In this document: piece after piece, positions 1 to 5,950 of the stretch
Layout of the letters: every line of letters starts with the position of its first letter
How positions within the stretch are numbered: position 1 is the stretch's first letter
Assembly: GCA_016210705.1 (NCBI GenBank)
Contig: JACQTR010000158.1
Location: 1 to 11,389 of the forward strand
Origin: Chloroflexota bacterium
GTDB lineage: Bacteria; Chloroflexota; Dehalococcoidia; JACQTR01
Direction of reading: 5' to 3'
DNA length: 11,389 nt
The notes under the pieces: model-generated
Seen by the model: the letters and a program-made list of their open reading frames with translations, nothing else
Databases searched by the model: none
Told to the model about the DNA's origin: nothing
Translations under genes and position numbers: made by a program

Positions 1-93
1 AGCTTCCACGGCACCATTAGCGAATATAAAGGGAAATGCCGCTTTGGTTGGGTTCTCCGAACCACTGGAACCTAAAAGAAAGAGCTTTGCCAT
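1..93 (-). CDS. DsrE-family protein, N-terminal fragment (runs off the left edge)
   Basis: An ATG at 93-91 opens a frame of 31 codons that continues past base 1 without a stop. A strong GGGAGG ribosome binding site lies about 5 bases upstream (near 98-103). The visible protein starts MAKLFLLGSSGSENPTKA and continues with a phenylalanine-rich helix and an NGAVEA segment. This matches the usual start of small DsrE/DsrF-like proteins: a first beta strand, a glycine/serine turn, and a helix ending in G-A-x-x-A. Family members are cytoplasmic, about 115-120 residues, and often act in persulfide relay or have no known role. The active-site cysteine region, if there is one, lies outside the window. 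It is divergent from xseA. A second DsrE-type gene and a TusA-family gene lie about 2 kb away, which supports a sulfur-relay link, but this is inference. Confidence 0.75.
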   Translation of the reverse strand, partial: MAKLFLLGSSGSENPTKAAFPFIFANGAVEA

Positions 94-127
94 TTTTCCT
101 CCCTTCAGCTAGCAATGCTTAGGGAAG

Positions 128-133
128 AGTATA
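128..133 (-). promoter_or_regulatory. Possible -10 box for the leftward DsrE-family gene
   Basis: On the minus strand, TATACT (5 of 6 matches to TATAAT) lies about 35 bases upstream of the leftward ATG. No convincing -35 hexamer is found 16-18 bases further upstream. The call rests on one hexamer in an AT-rich intergenic region and is weak. Confidence 0.22.
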
Positions 134-213
134 TTAGGGCGTTTACAATGAGCTTACAGTAGAGTGGTACGAATAGTTACAGATGAGCACAAAATAATCT
201 CCCTTTTCTGACA

Positions 214-242
214 TTGACTTAAATGGTATTCTCAGTTAGCAT
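214..242 (+). promoter_or_regulatory. Sigma70-like promoter for xseA and the rightward gene cluster
   Basis: TTGACT (214-219, 5 of 6 matches to the -35 consensus) is followed after exactly 17 bases by TAGCAT (237-242, 4 of 6 matches to the -10 consensus). The predicted transcription start is near 249, giving a leader of about 22 bases before the xseA ATG at 271. That leader has no strong Shine-Dalgarno sequence, only a short AGG too far from the start. Spacing and position both fit a housekeeping promoter. The call has not been tested. Confidence 0.55.
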
Positions 243-270
243 AACCAGAAACTAGGCCTATCCTTATACA

Positions 271-1446
271 ATGATTATCTATAACGTAAGTCAGGTCACC
301 CGATACCTAAAGAATACCCTAGAGGGCGATACCGCTTTAGCCGATATCTGGATCAGGGGAGACATATCCAATCTTTCCCGCTCTCAGGCCGGACATTTTT
401 ATTTCACCCTCAAGGACGCCTATGGCCAGCTCCATTGTGTCTTATTTCGCCAAAAGGGGGTGGGAATTCCCCTGGAGAATGGTGTGGCTACCATTGCTCA
501 CGGCTATATATCTCTATACGAAGCCAGAGGTGAGCTCCAGTTATATGTCGACCTCCTTCAGCCCGAGGGTATGGGTATCTTCCAACTGGAGTGGGAGCGG
601 CTCAAGGCGCAATTAGAAGAAGAGGGCCTATTTGAGCCATCCCGCAAACGCCCCTTACCTACATTTCCACAACGCATCGGAGTGGTTACCTCTCCCACTG
701 GCGCCGTCCTCCACGACATCATCAATATTGTCCAGCGTCGTTATCCCCTGGTGGAATTGATTATCGCTCCCACCCCCGTCCAAGGTGACTCTGCCGCCGA
801 TGGCATAGCTGAGGCCTTTCGAAACCTAAATGAAGAAAACATCGACCTGGTCATCCTGGCCCGAGGTGGCGGCTCCTGGGAGGAGCTTTGGGCTTTTAAC
901 CAAGAAAAGGTTGCTCGCGCCATCTACGCAAGCCACGCCCCGGTCGTATCTGGAGTGGGCCACGAGACCGACCTTACTATCGCCGACCTAGTGGCTGATG
1001 TCCGAGCCCCTACTCCCTCCGCTGCCGCCGAACTGGCGGTGCCCGATCGCCTTCAGTTGGAAAAACACCTCCACTTGTGCCTAGAAGCATTAGCAAGCGC
1101 CGCTGAGGCCCAGCTATCTTTCAAAAAGAACCAGTGTCAGGGAGTCATAGACCAATTGCGTTCCCTGGCTCCTCCCACCCCCTTGTATCGCCAGCGCCTT
1201 ACACAACTCAAAGAAAAGACCATCCTTTGTCTCAAAGAGCTTTTCAGGGACAAACGGCAGCGCCTCCATAACCTTTCCCTGACCATGAACACCTTGAACC
1301 CTCAAGCTACTTTAAACAGAGGTTATGCCATCGTCCAGCGTTCCTCAACCCAAGAGGTGGTATCTAGGGCAGCCCAAGTCCACCCTGGCGATAGCATCGA
1401 TGTTTGGGTAAGGGATGGCTCGTTCCTAGGTCAGGTAACTACTTAG
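271..1446 (+). CDS. xseA: Exodeoxyribonuclease VII large subunit
   Basis: This is the catalytic large subunit of exonuclease VII, which degrades single-stranded DNA from both ends to acid-soluble oligonucleotides in the cytoplasm. The 391-residue protein has the family layout: an N-terminal OB-fold (about 3-100, with WIRGDISN and GHFYFTLKD), then the nuclease domain from about 125. The nuclease domain shows RIGVVTSPTGAVLHDI (135-150), ARGGGS (197-202), SGVGHETD (227-234) and RAPTPSAAAE (245-254). A long helical region follows, and then the conserved C-terminal NRGYAIV segment. It is somewhat shorter than the 456-residue E. coli protein but within the family's range. The ATG at 271 is chosen because the protein begins exactly where homologues begin, although its ribosome binding site is poor. 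The small-subunit gene starts 13 bases downstream. The 214-242 promoter probably drives both. Confidence 0.97.
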   Translation: MIIYNVSQVTRYLKNTLEGDTALADIWIRGDISNLSRSQAGHFYFTLKDAYGQLHCVLFRQKGVGIPLENGVATIAHGYISLYEARGELQLYVDLLQPEGMGIFQLEWERLKAQLEEEGLFEPSRKRPLPTFPQRIGVVTSPTGAVLHDIINIVQRRYPLVELIIAPTPVQGDSAADGIAEAFRNLNEENIDLVILARGGGSWEELWAFNQEKVARAIYASHAPVVSGVGHETDLTIADLVADVRAPTPSAAAELAVPDRLQLEKHLHLCLEALASAAEAQLSFKKNQCQGVIDQLRSLAPPTPLYRQRLTQLKEKTILCLKELFRDKRQRLHNLSLTMNTLNPQATLNRGYAIVQRSSTQEVVSRAAQVHPGDSIDVWVRDGSFLGQVTT

Positions 1447-1459
1447 ATAGAAGAAAGCT

Positions 1460-1687
1460 ATGGCCGAAGAGATGACCTTTGAAGAGGCCCTGAGCAAGTT
1501 GGAGGAGATGGTAAAAACCTTGGAGGACGGAGGGCTGACCCTGGAGCAGGCCACCGCCTTATTTGAAGAGGGAGTACGGTTGGCTAATATCTGCCACCAA
1601 CGTCTAGAAAGCGCCGAACTGAAGATCACTCAGCTACAATCGGCTTTCTTTAGCGAGGCTATTGAGAACTTCGGCGATGAACTGTAA
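1460..1687 (+). CDS. xseB: Exodeoxyribonuclease VII small subunit
   Basis: This 75-residue protein is the small subunit of exonuclease VII. Several copies coil around the C-terminal helices of XseA and are needed for active enzyme. The sequence is nearly all helical and carries the family signature: MTFEEALSKLEEMVKTLE, the G-L-T-L-E turn (about 25-29), then ALFEEGVRLANICHQRLE. Its length is typical (about 70-80 residues). It starts 13 bases after the xseA stop, so it is co-transcribed and probably translationally coupled. The ribosome binding site (AAGAAAG) is modest. The tail beyond about residue 60 is variable in the family and uninformative here. Confidence 0.95.
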   Translation: MAEEMTFEEALSKLEEMVKTLEDGGLTLEQATALFEEGVRLANICHQRLESAELKITQLQSAFFSEAIENFGDEL

Positions 1688-1728
1688 AATATAACTAAAG
1701 AAAGTAAACCCTTTCTAAAAGGAGAACC

Positions 1729-1968
1729 ATGACTCAGGAACCAACAGCCGATCGCGTGGTAGATAGTCGCGGCACCTTGTGCCCCCTACCCGTCGTCGAT
1801 ACCAAAAGGGCTATAGATGAGATGGCTTCAGGCCAGATACTTAAACTTCTAGCCACAGATCCCGGCTCTGAAAGCGATATGAAGGCTTGGTCCCGGCGAA
1901 CGGGACACCAGATCCTCTACGCTAAGACCGAAGATAAGGTATTTACCTTCTATATTCAGAAGAGTTAG
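1729..1968 (+). CDS. TusA/SirA-family sulfur carrier protein
   Basis: This 79-residue cytoplasmic protein has the TusA fold. The motif DSRGTLCPLPVVDTKRAI (12-29) contains the defining CPxP sequence with Cys18, Pro19 and Pro21. In TusA that cysteine carries a persulfide and hands sulfur to partners in tRNA 2-thiolation, molybdenum cofactor synthesis or dissimilatory sulfur metabolism. The later segment LLATDPGSESDMKAWSRRTG (about 40-59) is the second conserved family block. A good AAAAGGAG site precedes the ATG by 4 bases. A weak 6-bp stem (AGAAAG/CTTTCT, 1699-1716) lies just upstream of that site. The neighbouring DsrE2-like gene starts 13 bases after the stop, the TusA-DsrE pairing known from sulfur-handling clusters. 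Whether it serves tRNA thiolation or catabolic sulfur transfer cannot be told from the sequence. Confidence 0.92.
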   Translation: MTQEPTADRVVDSRGTLCPLPVVDTKRAIDEMASGQILKLLATDPGSESDMKAWSRRTGHQILYAKTEDKVFTFYIQKS

Positions 1969-1981
1969 GAGATTTGAGCCC

Positions 1982-2464
1982 ATGGAAACGAAAACACCCG
2001 CCCCCAAGAGGCTGGCGATAATAGCCTCTAAAGGCACCCTAGATATGGCCTACCCGCCCCTTATTCTAGCCACCTCGGCGGTGGCCATGGATATGGAGGT
2101 CGCCATATTCTTCACCTTCTACGGCCTGGACATACTAAAAAAGAAGAAGACAAACTCCCTTAAGGTAGCTCCCTTGGCCAACCCCGCCATGCCTATGCCT
2201 GTGCCCAACATTTTGGGGGCCATCCCCGGTATGACCGCCATAGCCACCATGATGATGAAGCGAATGATGGGCAAACAAAAGATGCCCACCATCGCCCAGA
2301 TGTTAGATATGGCTCAAAAGGGTGGAGTCAGGCTTATAGGCTGCACCACCACCATGGGGGTCATGGGAGTAAAGAAAGAGGACCTTATCGAGGGTGTAGA
2401 GCTGGCCGGAGCTGCCACCTTCCTGGAATACGCCGCCGATGCCGACGTTAGCCTCTTTATTTAG
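1982..2464 (+). CDS. DsrE2-like (DsrE/DsrF/DrsH superfamily) protein
   Basis: This 160-residue protein belongs to the DsrE2/DrsH-like branch of the DsrE superfamily, often annotated as 'peroxiredoxin family protein'. The N-terminal part (RLAIIASKGTLDMAYPPLI, about 10-28) and the segment VAIFFTFYGLDILKKKK (about 40-56) match the family's first two beta-strand blocks. The single cysteine, Cys121, sits in LIGCTTTMGVMG (118-129). This is the position of the conserved sulfur-binding cysteine in the DsrE2 helix, so a persulfide-carrier role is plausible. Residues 84-110 are unusually methionine-rich, with an M-M-M-K-R-M-M run at 90-96. The AGGAG at 1967-1971 overlaps the preceding stop codon and serves the ATG at 1982. 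The adjacent TusA gene is the likely transfer partner. Redox or metal-linked roles cannot be excluded. Confidence 0.88.
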   Translation: METKTPAPKRLAIIASKGTLDMAYPPLILATSAVAMDMEVAIFFTFYGLDILKKKKTNSLKVAPLANPAMPMPVPNILGAIPGMTAIATMMMKRMMGKQKMPTIAQMLDMAQKGGVRLIGCTTTMGVMGVKKEDLIEGVELAGAATFLEYAADADVSLFI

Positions 2465-2525
2465 TTCGTTTAAAAAGCTAAAATAAGAGACAGCTTAGGC
2501 AACCGGATTATCGAGAAAATACTCT

Positions 2526-3185
2526 TTGCTCCACGCTGATCTACATATACATACCCTTCATTCCTGGGACTGCGCTATGGGGAGCAAGGCCATTGTTAGG
2601 CGCTGTCTGAAAATAGGGATCAACTGCATCGCCGTTACCGATCATAATGCTATCGCTGGGGCCCTAGAGCTCAAGAGAGTTGCTCCGTTCCCGGTAATCG
2701 TTGGCGAAGAAATTAGAAGTCAAGAGGGCGAAATAATAGGCTTTTTCCTCAAAGAGTCAATCCCCAGAGGACTCTCTCCCCAGGACACAGCAAGGCGAAT
2801 CAAAGACCAGGGGGGATTGGTTTGCATACCCCATCCCTTCGACCGCCTTCGTCGCTCTGCCTTGAAACGAACTGCTCTCGAAGATCTGCTCCCCTTTATT
2901 GACATCCTCGAGGTCTTCAACTCTCGCACCACCCTTCTTGGGGATTCGCGGCAGGCCGAGCTTTGGGCTCGAAGCCATGATCTCCTCTTCAGCGCCGGCA
3001 GCGATGCCCATAGCCTGGGAGAAATCGGCTCCTCCTACCTGGAAATCCCTGATTTTGACCGAGCCGAAGAATTTGCTCAGGCACTGGCCCAAGCTAAAGT
3101 AGTGGGCCATCGTTCACCGCCCTGGGTTCATCTGCTCAGCATGTGGGCTAAACTATCCAAAAACAAGGCTAAAGTAAATGTATAA
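2526..3185 (+). CDS. PHP-domain metal-dependent phosphoesterase
   Basis: This 219-residue protein has the polymerase-and-histidinol-phosphatase fold with all four metal-ligand motifs. These are HxH in ADLHIHT (His7, His9) with Asp15, TDH (Asp39, His40), Glu61/Glu62 after VIVG, IPHPFDR (His103) and SDAH (Asp160, His162). Family members hydrolyse phosphomonoesters or short oligonucleotides using two or three divalent metals. Known substrates include histidinol phosphate and nucleotide 3',5'-bisphosphates. The exact substrate here is not readable. The start is TTG at 2526: an in-frame TAG lies at 2496-2498, no ATG or GTG occurs between them, and the HxH motif falls where the family's N-terminus expects it. 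The ribosome binding site is weak (GAGAAAA). A 61-bp gap separates it from the DsrE2-like gene. Its last 8 bases overlap the start of the formyltransferase gene, so the two are coupled. Confidence 0.9.
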   Translation: MLHADLHIHTLHSWDCAMGSKAIVRRCLKIGINCIAVTDHNAIAGALELKRVAPFPVIVGEEIRSQEGEIIGFFLKESIPRGLSPQDTARRIKDQGGLVCIPHPFDRLRRSALKRTALEDLLPFIDILEVFNSRTTLLGDSRQAELWARSHDLLFSAGSDAHSLGEIGSSYLEIPDFDRAEEFAQALAQAKVVGHRSPPWVHLLSMWAKLSKNKAKVNV

Positions 3186-3996
3186 GATAGGGTGGTTTTC
3201 CACGGGGCGGGATAAAGCCGCCAAAGAGCTTTTGAAAACGGCATGGGATAATATAAAAAGCGGCCAGATCCCGGGCGAGATCTCCTTTGTCTTTAGCAAC
3301 CGCGAGCCTGGAGAGGACTCAGAAAGCGATTCCTTCTTCCAAATGGTGAAGGACTATAGTATCCCTCTAATTTGCCTATCGTCGCACCGCTTTGGTCTGC
3401 GAGAGAAGAACACGTCTCCATATCTGGCGGGGCTTCCTCCATGGCGTAGGGACTACGATAAAGAAGTAATGAGACTCCTGAACCCCTATCCCAGAGACTT
3501 GTGTGTCCTGGCTGGCTATATGCTAATCGTCGGACAGGAGATGTGCCAAAAATACACTATGATTAACCTTCACCCCGCCACCCCCGGCGGGCCCACTGGC
3601 ACCTGGCAGGAGGTGGTCTGGCAATTGATGGACAGCCGCGCCGAGACTACGGGGGTTATGATGCACCTGGTTACCCCTGAGCTAGACCAAGGGCCTCCTG
3701 TAACCTACTGTACGTTTTCCATAAGGGGACAGCCTTTCAGCCGTTATTGGAAAGAGTTAGAAGGCCGTTTTATGGCCCATATTAAAGCAGAAGAGGGAGA
3801 AAGTAACCCCCTCTTTCAAGCCATCCGTCAAAAGGGACTGGCCCGGGAGTTCCCCCTTATCGTGGCCACCCTCCAAGCCTTCGCCCAGGGTAAAGTGAGA
3901 GTCGAGGAAGGAAAGGTACTCGATGCTCAGGGCAGGCCCATAGCTGGTTACGACCTTACCCCGGTGATTGAGGCCAAAATTAAGGAAAACCTATGA
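3178..3996 (+). CDS. PurN-like formyltransferase-fold protein, substrate unknown
   Basis: This 272-residue protein resembles the formyltransferase fold of phosphoribosylglycinamide formyltransferase (PurN). The N-terminal third follows PurN order: a strand-loop-helix, KSGQIPGEISFVFSNR (27-42), then PLICLSSHRF. The core LCVLAGYMLIVGQEM (108-122) precedes INLHP. The catalytic triad of 10-formyl-tetrahydrofolate transferases appears present: Asn130, His132 and Asp170 (in ELDQGPPV). Two features are unlike PurN. The family's HPSLLPxFxG substrate loop is replaced by HPATPGGPTGTW (132-143), and the N-terminal phosphate-binding loop reads FSTGRDKA. The protein is also longer than PurN (about 190-220 residues), with an extra C-terminal helical part. 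So the acceptor is probably not glycinamide ribonucleotide. The ATG lies inside the end of the PHP gene, and the stop overlaps the next gene by ATGA. Confidence 0.78.
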   Translation: MYKIGWFSTGRDKAAKELLKTAWDNIKSGQIPGEISFVFSNREPGEDSESDSFFQMVKDYSIPLICLSSHRFGLREKNTSPYLAGLPPWRRDYDKEVMRLLNPYPRDLCVLAGYMLIVGQEMCQKYTMINLHPATPGGPTGTWQEVVWQLMDSRAETTGVMMHLVTPELDQGPPVTYCTFSIRGQPFSRYWKELEGRFMAHIKAEEGESNPLFQAIRQKGLAREFPLIVATLQAFAQGKVRVEEGKVLDAQGRPIAGYDLTPVIEAKIKENL

Positions 3997-4979
3997 ACCT
4001 CATCGCCTTTGATCTAGAGGGCCCCCTATCTCCCCAAGATAACGCCTATGAAGTGATGAATCTGATCCCTCGGGGCAGAAAGATTTTTGAGGTCATAAGC
4101 CACTACGATGACCTTCTAACCCTAGAGGGCAGAGAAGGCTATGAGCCGGGGGACACCTTGGCCCTCATAGTCCCCTTTCTTATAGCCCATGATGTTGCAG
4201 AAAGTGATATTGAGGAGATAAGCCAAAAGGCAGGACTGGTGGCAGGGAGCCCAGAGCTGGTAGCCTATCTTAAGGAAGGAGATTGGCAGGTGTATTGTAT
4301 CAGCACCAGTTATCATCAGCACGCCCTCCGCATCACACAAAGGGTAGGCATCGACCCTCAGCACGTAGCCTGCACATTCTTTCCTTTGGACAAATATCGG
4401 TCAGAAATAAAGAAAGCCGACCGAGTGCTGGTAGAGCGGGAGGAACAGGAAATAATAAACCTTAAGCCCAAGGATGACCAGGCCATAAAAGAAATGCTAG
4501 ACCGCTTTTTCTGGCGGGAGCTTCCCCCTACCCGCCTGGGAGCAATAATGAAAGAGGTCAAGCCCATAGGAGGAAGGCGAAAGGTGGCCGCTCTACGCGT
4601 CTTCGCCGCTCAACACAATATGGCTTTAAATAACTGCATCTTTGTTGGCGATAGCATCACCGATAGCTATCTGTTGAAGACGGTGGACGAAGCCGGTGGG
4701 CTAGCCATCGCCTTCAACGGCAACGAATACGCTCTACCCCGCGCTACAGTGGGCTTGGCCTCCACCTCCCTGGCCGACCTCAGACTAATTACCGAGGCTT
4801 GGGAGAAAGGAGGCATTAAGGAAGTAAAACAAGCGGTAAAAGAGACCCAAGGAATTGAGGGAAAGAGGGATCGGGGGCATTTCCATTGGCTAAAAGGCGA
4901 AAATGATCTGGAGGAGTCCTTGGCCATCCACGAGAGAATACGGCGTTTGGTTAGGGAAGGAGCGGCCAAGCTGGGATAA
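3993..4979 (+). CDS. HAD-superfamily phosphatase-like protein (DxE variant, resembles archaeal COG4030/EhaR-type)
   Basis: This 328-residue protein has haloacid-dehalogenase-type motifs. Motif I is AFDLEGPLSPQDNAYE (5-20), with the predicted nucleophile Asp7 but Glu9 in place of the usual second Asp. Motif II is in YCISTSY (Ser104 or Thr105), motif III is probably Lys197 in GGRRKVAA, and motif IV is FVGDSITDSYLL (Asp220, Asp224). The D-x-E-G start is known from ThrH-type phosphatases. The following P-x-S-x-x-D-N-A-Y-E resembles, from memory, an archaeal protein group labelled 'energy-converting hydrogenase A subunit R' (COG4030), whose function is unproven. No hydrogenase gene is visible here, so that label should not be transferred. 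A long insert (about 130-185) and a charged C-terminal helix (about 265-328) are extra. The ATG overlaps the formyltransferase stop by 4 bases, and the kinase gene starts 1 base after this stop. Confidence 0.78.
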   Translation: MNLIAFDLEGPLSPQDNAYEVMNLIPRGRKIFEVISHYDDLLTLEGREGYEPGDTLALIVPFLIAHDVAESDIEEISQKAGLVAGSPELVAYLKEGDWQVYCISTSYHQHALRITQRVGIDPQHVACTFFPLDKYRSEIKKADRVLVEREEQEIINLKPKDDQAIKEMLDRFFWRELPPTRLGAIMKEVKPIGGRRKVAALRVFAAQHNMALNNCIFVGDSITDSYLLKTVDEAGGLAIAFNGNEYALPRATVGLASTSLADLRLITEAWEKGGIKEVKQAVKETQGIEGKRDRGHFHWLKGENDLEESLAIHERIRRLVREGAAKLG

Positions 4980-4980
4980 C

Positions 4981-5943
4981 ATGAGCACTTTTGACGTTAT
5001 AGGCTTCGGCGCTATGAACATCGACCGATTATACCAGGTAGAGCACCTGGTAAGGGATGGAGAGACCCTAGCCGAGGAAATAGGTCTATTCCCAGGGGGC
5101 TCTGCCGCCAACACCATATATGCCTTAGCTAGACTGGGTTTAAAAACGGCCTTTTGGGGTGCAGTGGGGGATGACGCCGAGGGTAAAATCATCATCCAGA
5201 GCCTAGCCCAAGCTGGTGTCGATACCAGCCTAATTATGCAAGTAAAGGATGTAAAGACGGGGTCCGTTTTAGCCCTAAGCCACCCGAGGGGAAGAGCCCT
5301 ATATGTATCGCCCGGGGCCAACGCCTACCTCTCCCGGTCGGATAGCTACACCCTACATTCCCACCAGGCTCAGATAGTTCACCTCTCCTCTTTTGTCCAC
5401 AAAGACCAGCAAGAACTACAGCTACGCCTTATCCGCGAACTGCCCTCTCAAATAAAGGTCAGCCTAGCCCCCGGAGAGATCTACGCCTCTCAGGGTCTCG
5501 GATTCTTGACCCGCTTTTTAGAACGAACCCATATCCTGTTTCTGAACCGCCAAGAGCTGCGAATGCTCTCTAGGCAGGACCTCAAAACAGGGTGCCAACA
5601 CTGCCTAGAGCGAGGTTGTGCCACAGTGGTAGTAACCCTAGGAAGGGGCATCCAAGCCCGTGGTGAACCTAAGGCCATCGCCTACGTAGCCTCTAGTAGC
5701 CAGCACTATTGGATCCGAGTACCATCAATATCGGAGAAGGCCAAAGAGACCACCGGGGCTGGCGATGCCTTCGCTGCTGGCTTTCTTTACGGCTTTGTTA
5801 AAGACAAAGACCCTGAGGACTGTGGCTTTTTGGGTCATCTACTGGCTAGTTACGCCATTAACGAGATCGGGGCCCGCGCTGGCCTACCTACTTTAGAGCA
5901 AGCCACTTCCAGATTCTACGAGCTTTACGGCCATTCTCTTTAA
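4981..5943 (+). CDS. PfkB-family carbohydrate/nucleoside kinase
   Basis: This 320-residue kinase is of the ribokinase/PfkB family and phosphorylates a sugar or nucleoside hydroxyl with ATP. Both family signatures are present. The N-terminal one is FPGGSAANTIYALARLG (37-53), with substrate-contacting Asn13 and Asp15 in GAMNIDRL. The C-terminal ATP/anion-hole motif is ETTGAGDAFAAGFLYGF (256-272), with the catalytic base Asp262. VVVTLGRGI (216-224) is the usual ATP-site strand. Substrate specificity cannot be fixed: ribokinase, fructokinase and nucleoside kinases all look like this. Three cysteines (205, 208, 213) form a CxxC-x4-C cluster on a helix where most relatives have none. The frame stays open upstream to 4903, but the ATG at 4981 gives the correct family N-terminus and sits 1 base after the HAD-gene stop. 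It ends 7 bases from the convergent end of clpX. Confidence 0.93.
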   Translation: MSTFDVIGFGAMNIDRLYQVEHLVRDGETLAEEIGLFPGGSAANTIYALARLGLKTAFWGAVGDDAEGKIIIQSLAQAGVDTSLIMQVKDVKTGSVLALSHPRGRALYVSPGANAYLSRSDSYTLHSHQAQIVHLSSFVHKDQQELQLRLIRELPSQIKVSLAPGEIYASQGLGFLTRFLERTHILFLNRQELRMLSRQDLKTGCQHCLERGCATVVVTLGRGIQARGEPKAIAYVASSSQHYWIRVPSISEKAKETTGAGDAFAAGFLYGFVKDKDPEDCGFLGHLLASYAINEIGARAGLPTLEQATSRFYELYGHSL

Positions 5944-5950
5944 ATAAACC

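Noticed and set aside
111..119. Small palindrome AGCAATGCT in the divergent intergenic region
   Set aside because: At nine bases it could be chance; no second copy or operator-like spacing to the promoters was seen.
1699..1716. Stem-loop AGAAAG-TAAACC-CTTTCT before the TusA-family gene
   Set aside because: It has only 6 pairs, mostly A-T, with no T-run after it, so it is not a terminator; it is too weak to call a regulator.
2474..2498. Possible hairpin AAGCT/AGCTT and a TAAAAT box between the DsrE2-like and PHP genes
   Set aside because: The stem is 5 bp with a 12-base loop, and the -10-like box lacks a credible -35 element (TTTATT at the right spacing).
2757..3110. Open frame of 117 codons on the minus strand opposite the PHP gene
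   Set aside because: It lies wholly opposite a gene with complete metal-binding motifs, and its translation has no recognisable domain.
3993..4979. Naming the HAD protein as an energy-converting hydrogenase subunit
   Set aside because: The resemblance is to a family label of unproven function, and no hydrogenase gene is present in the window.
4903..4980. Longer upstream start for the PfkB-family kinase
   Set aside because: The extra 26 residues overlap the HAD gene in another frame and do not resemble the family N-terminus, while the ATG at 4981 does.
4890..5321. Open frame of 143 codons on the minus strand across the HAD-kinase junction
   Set aside because: It is antisense to two well-supported genes, and its composition is that of a complementary-strand shadow.
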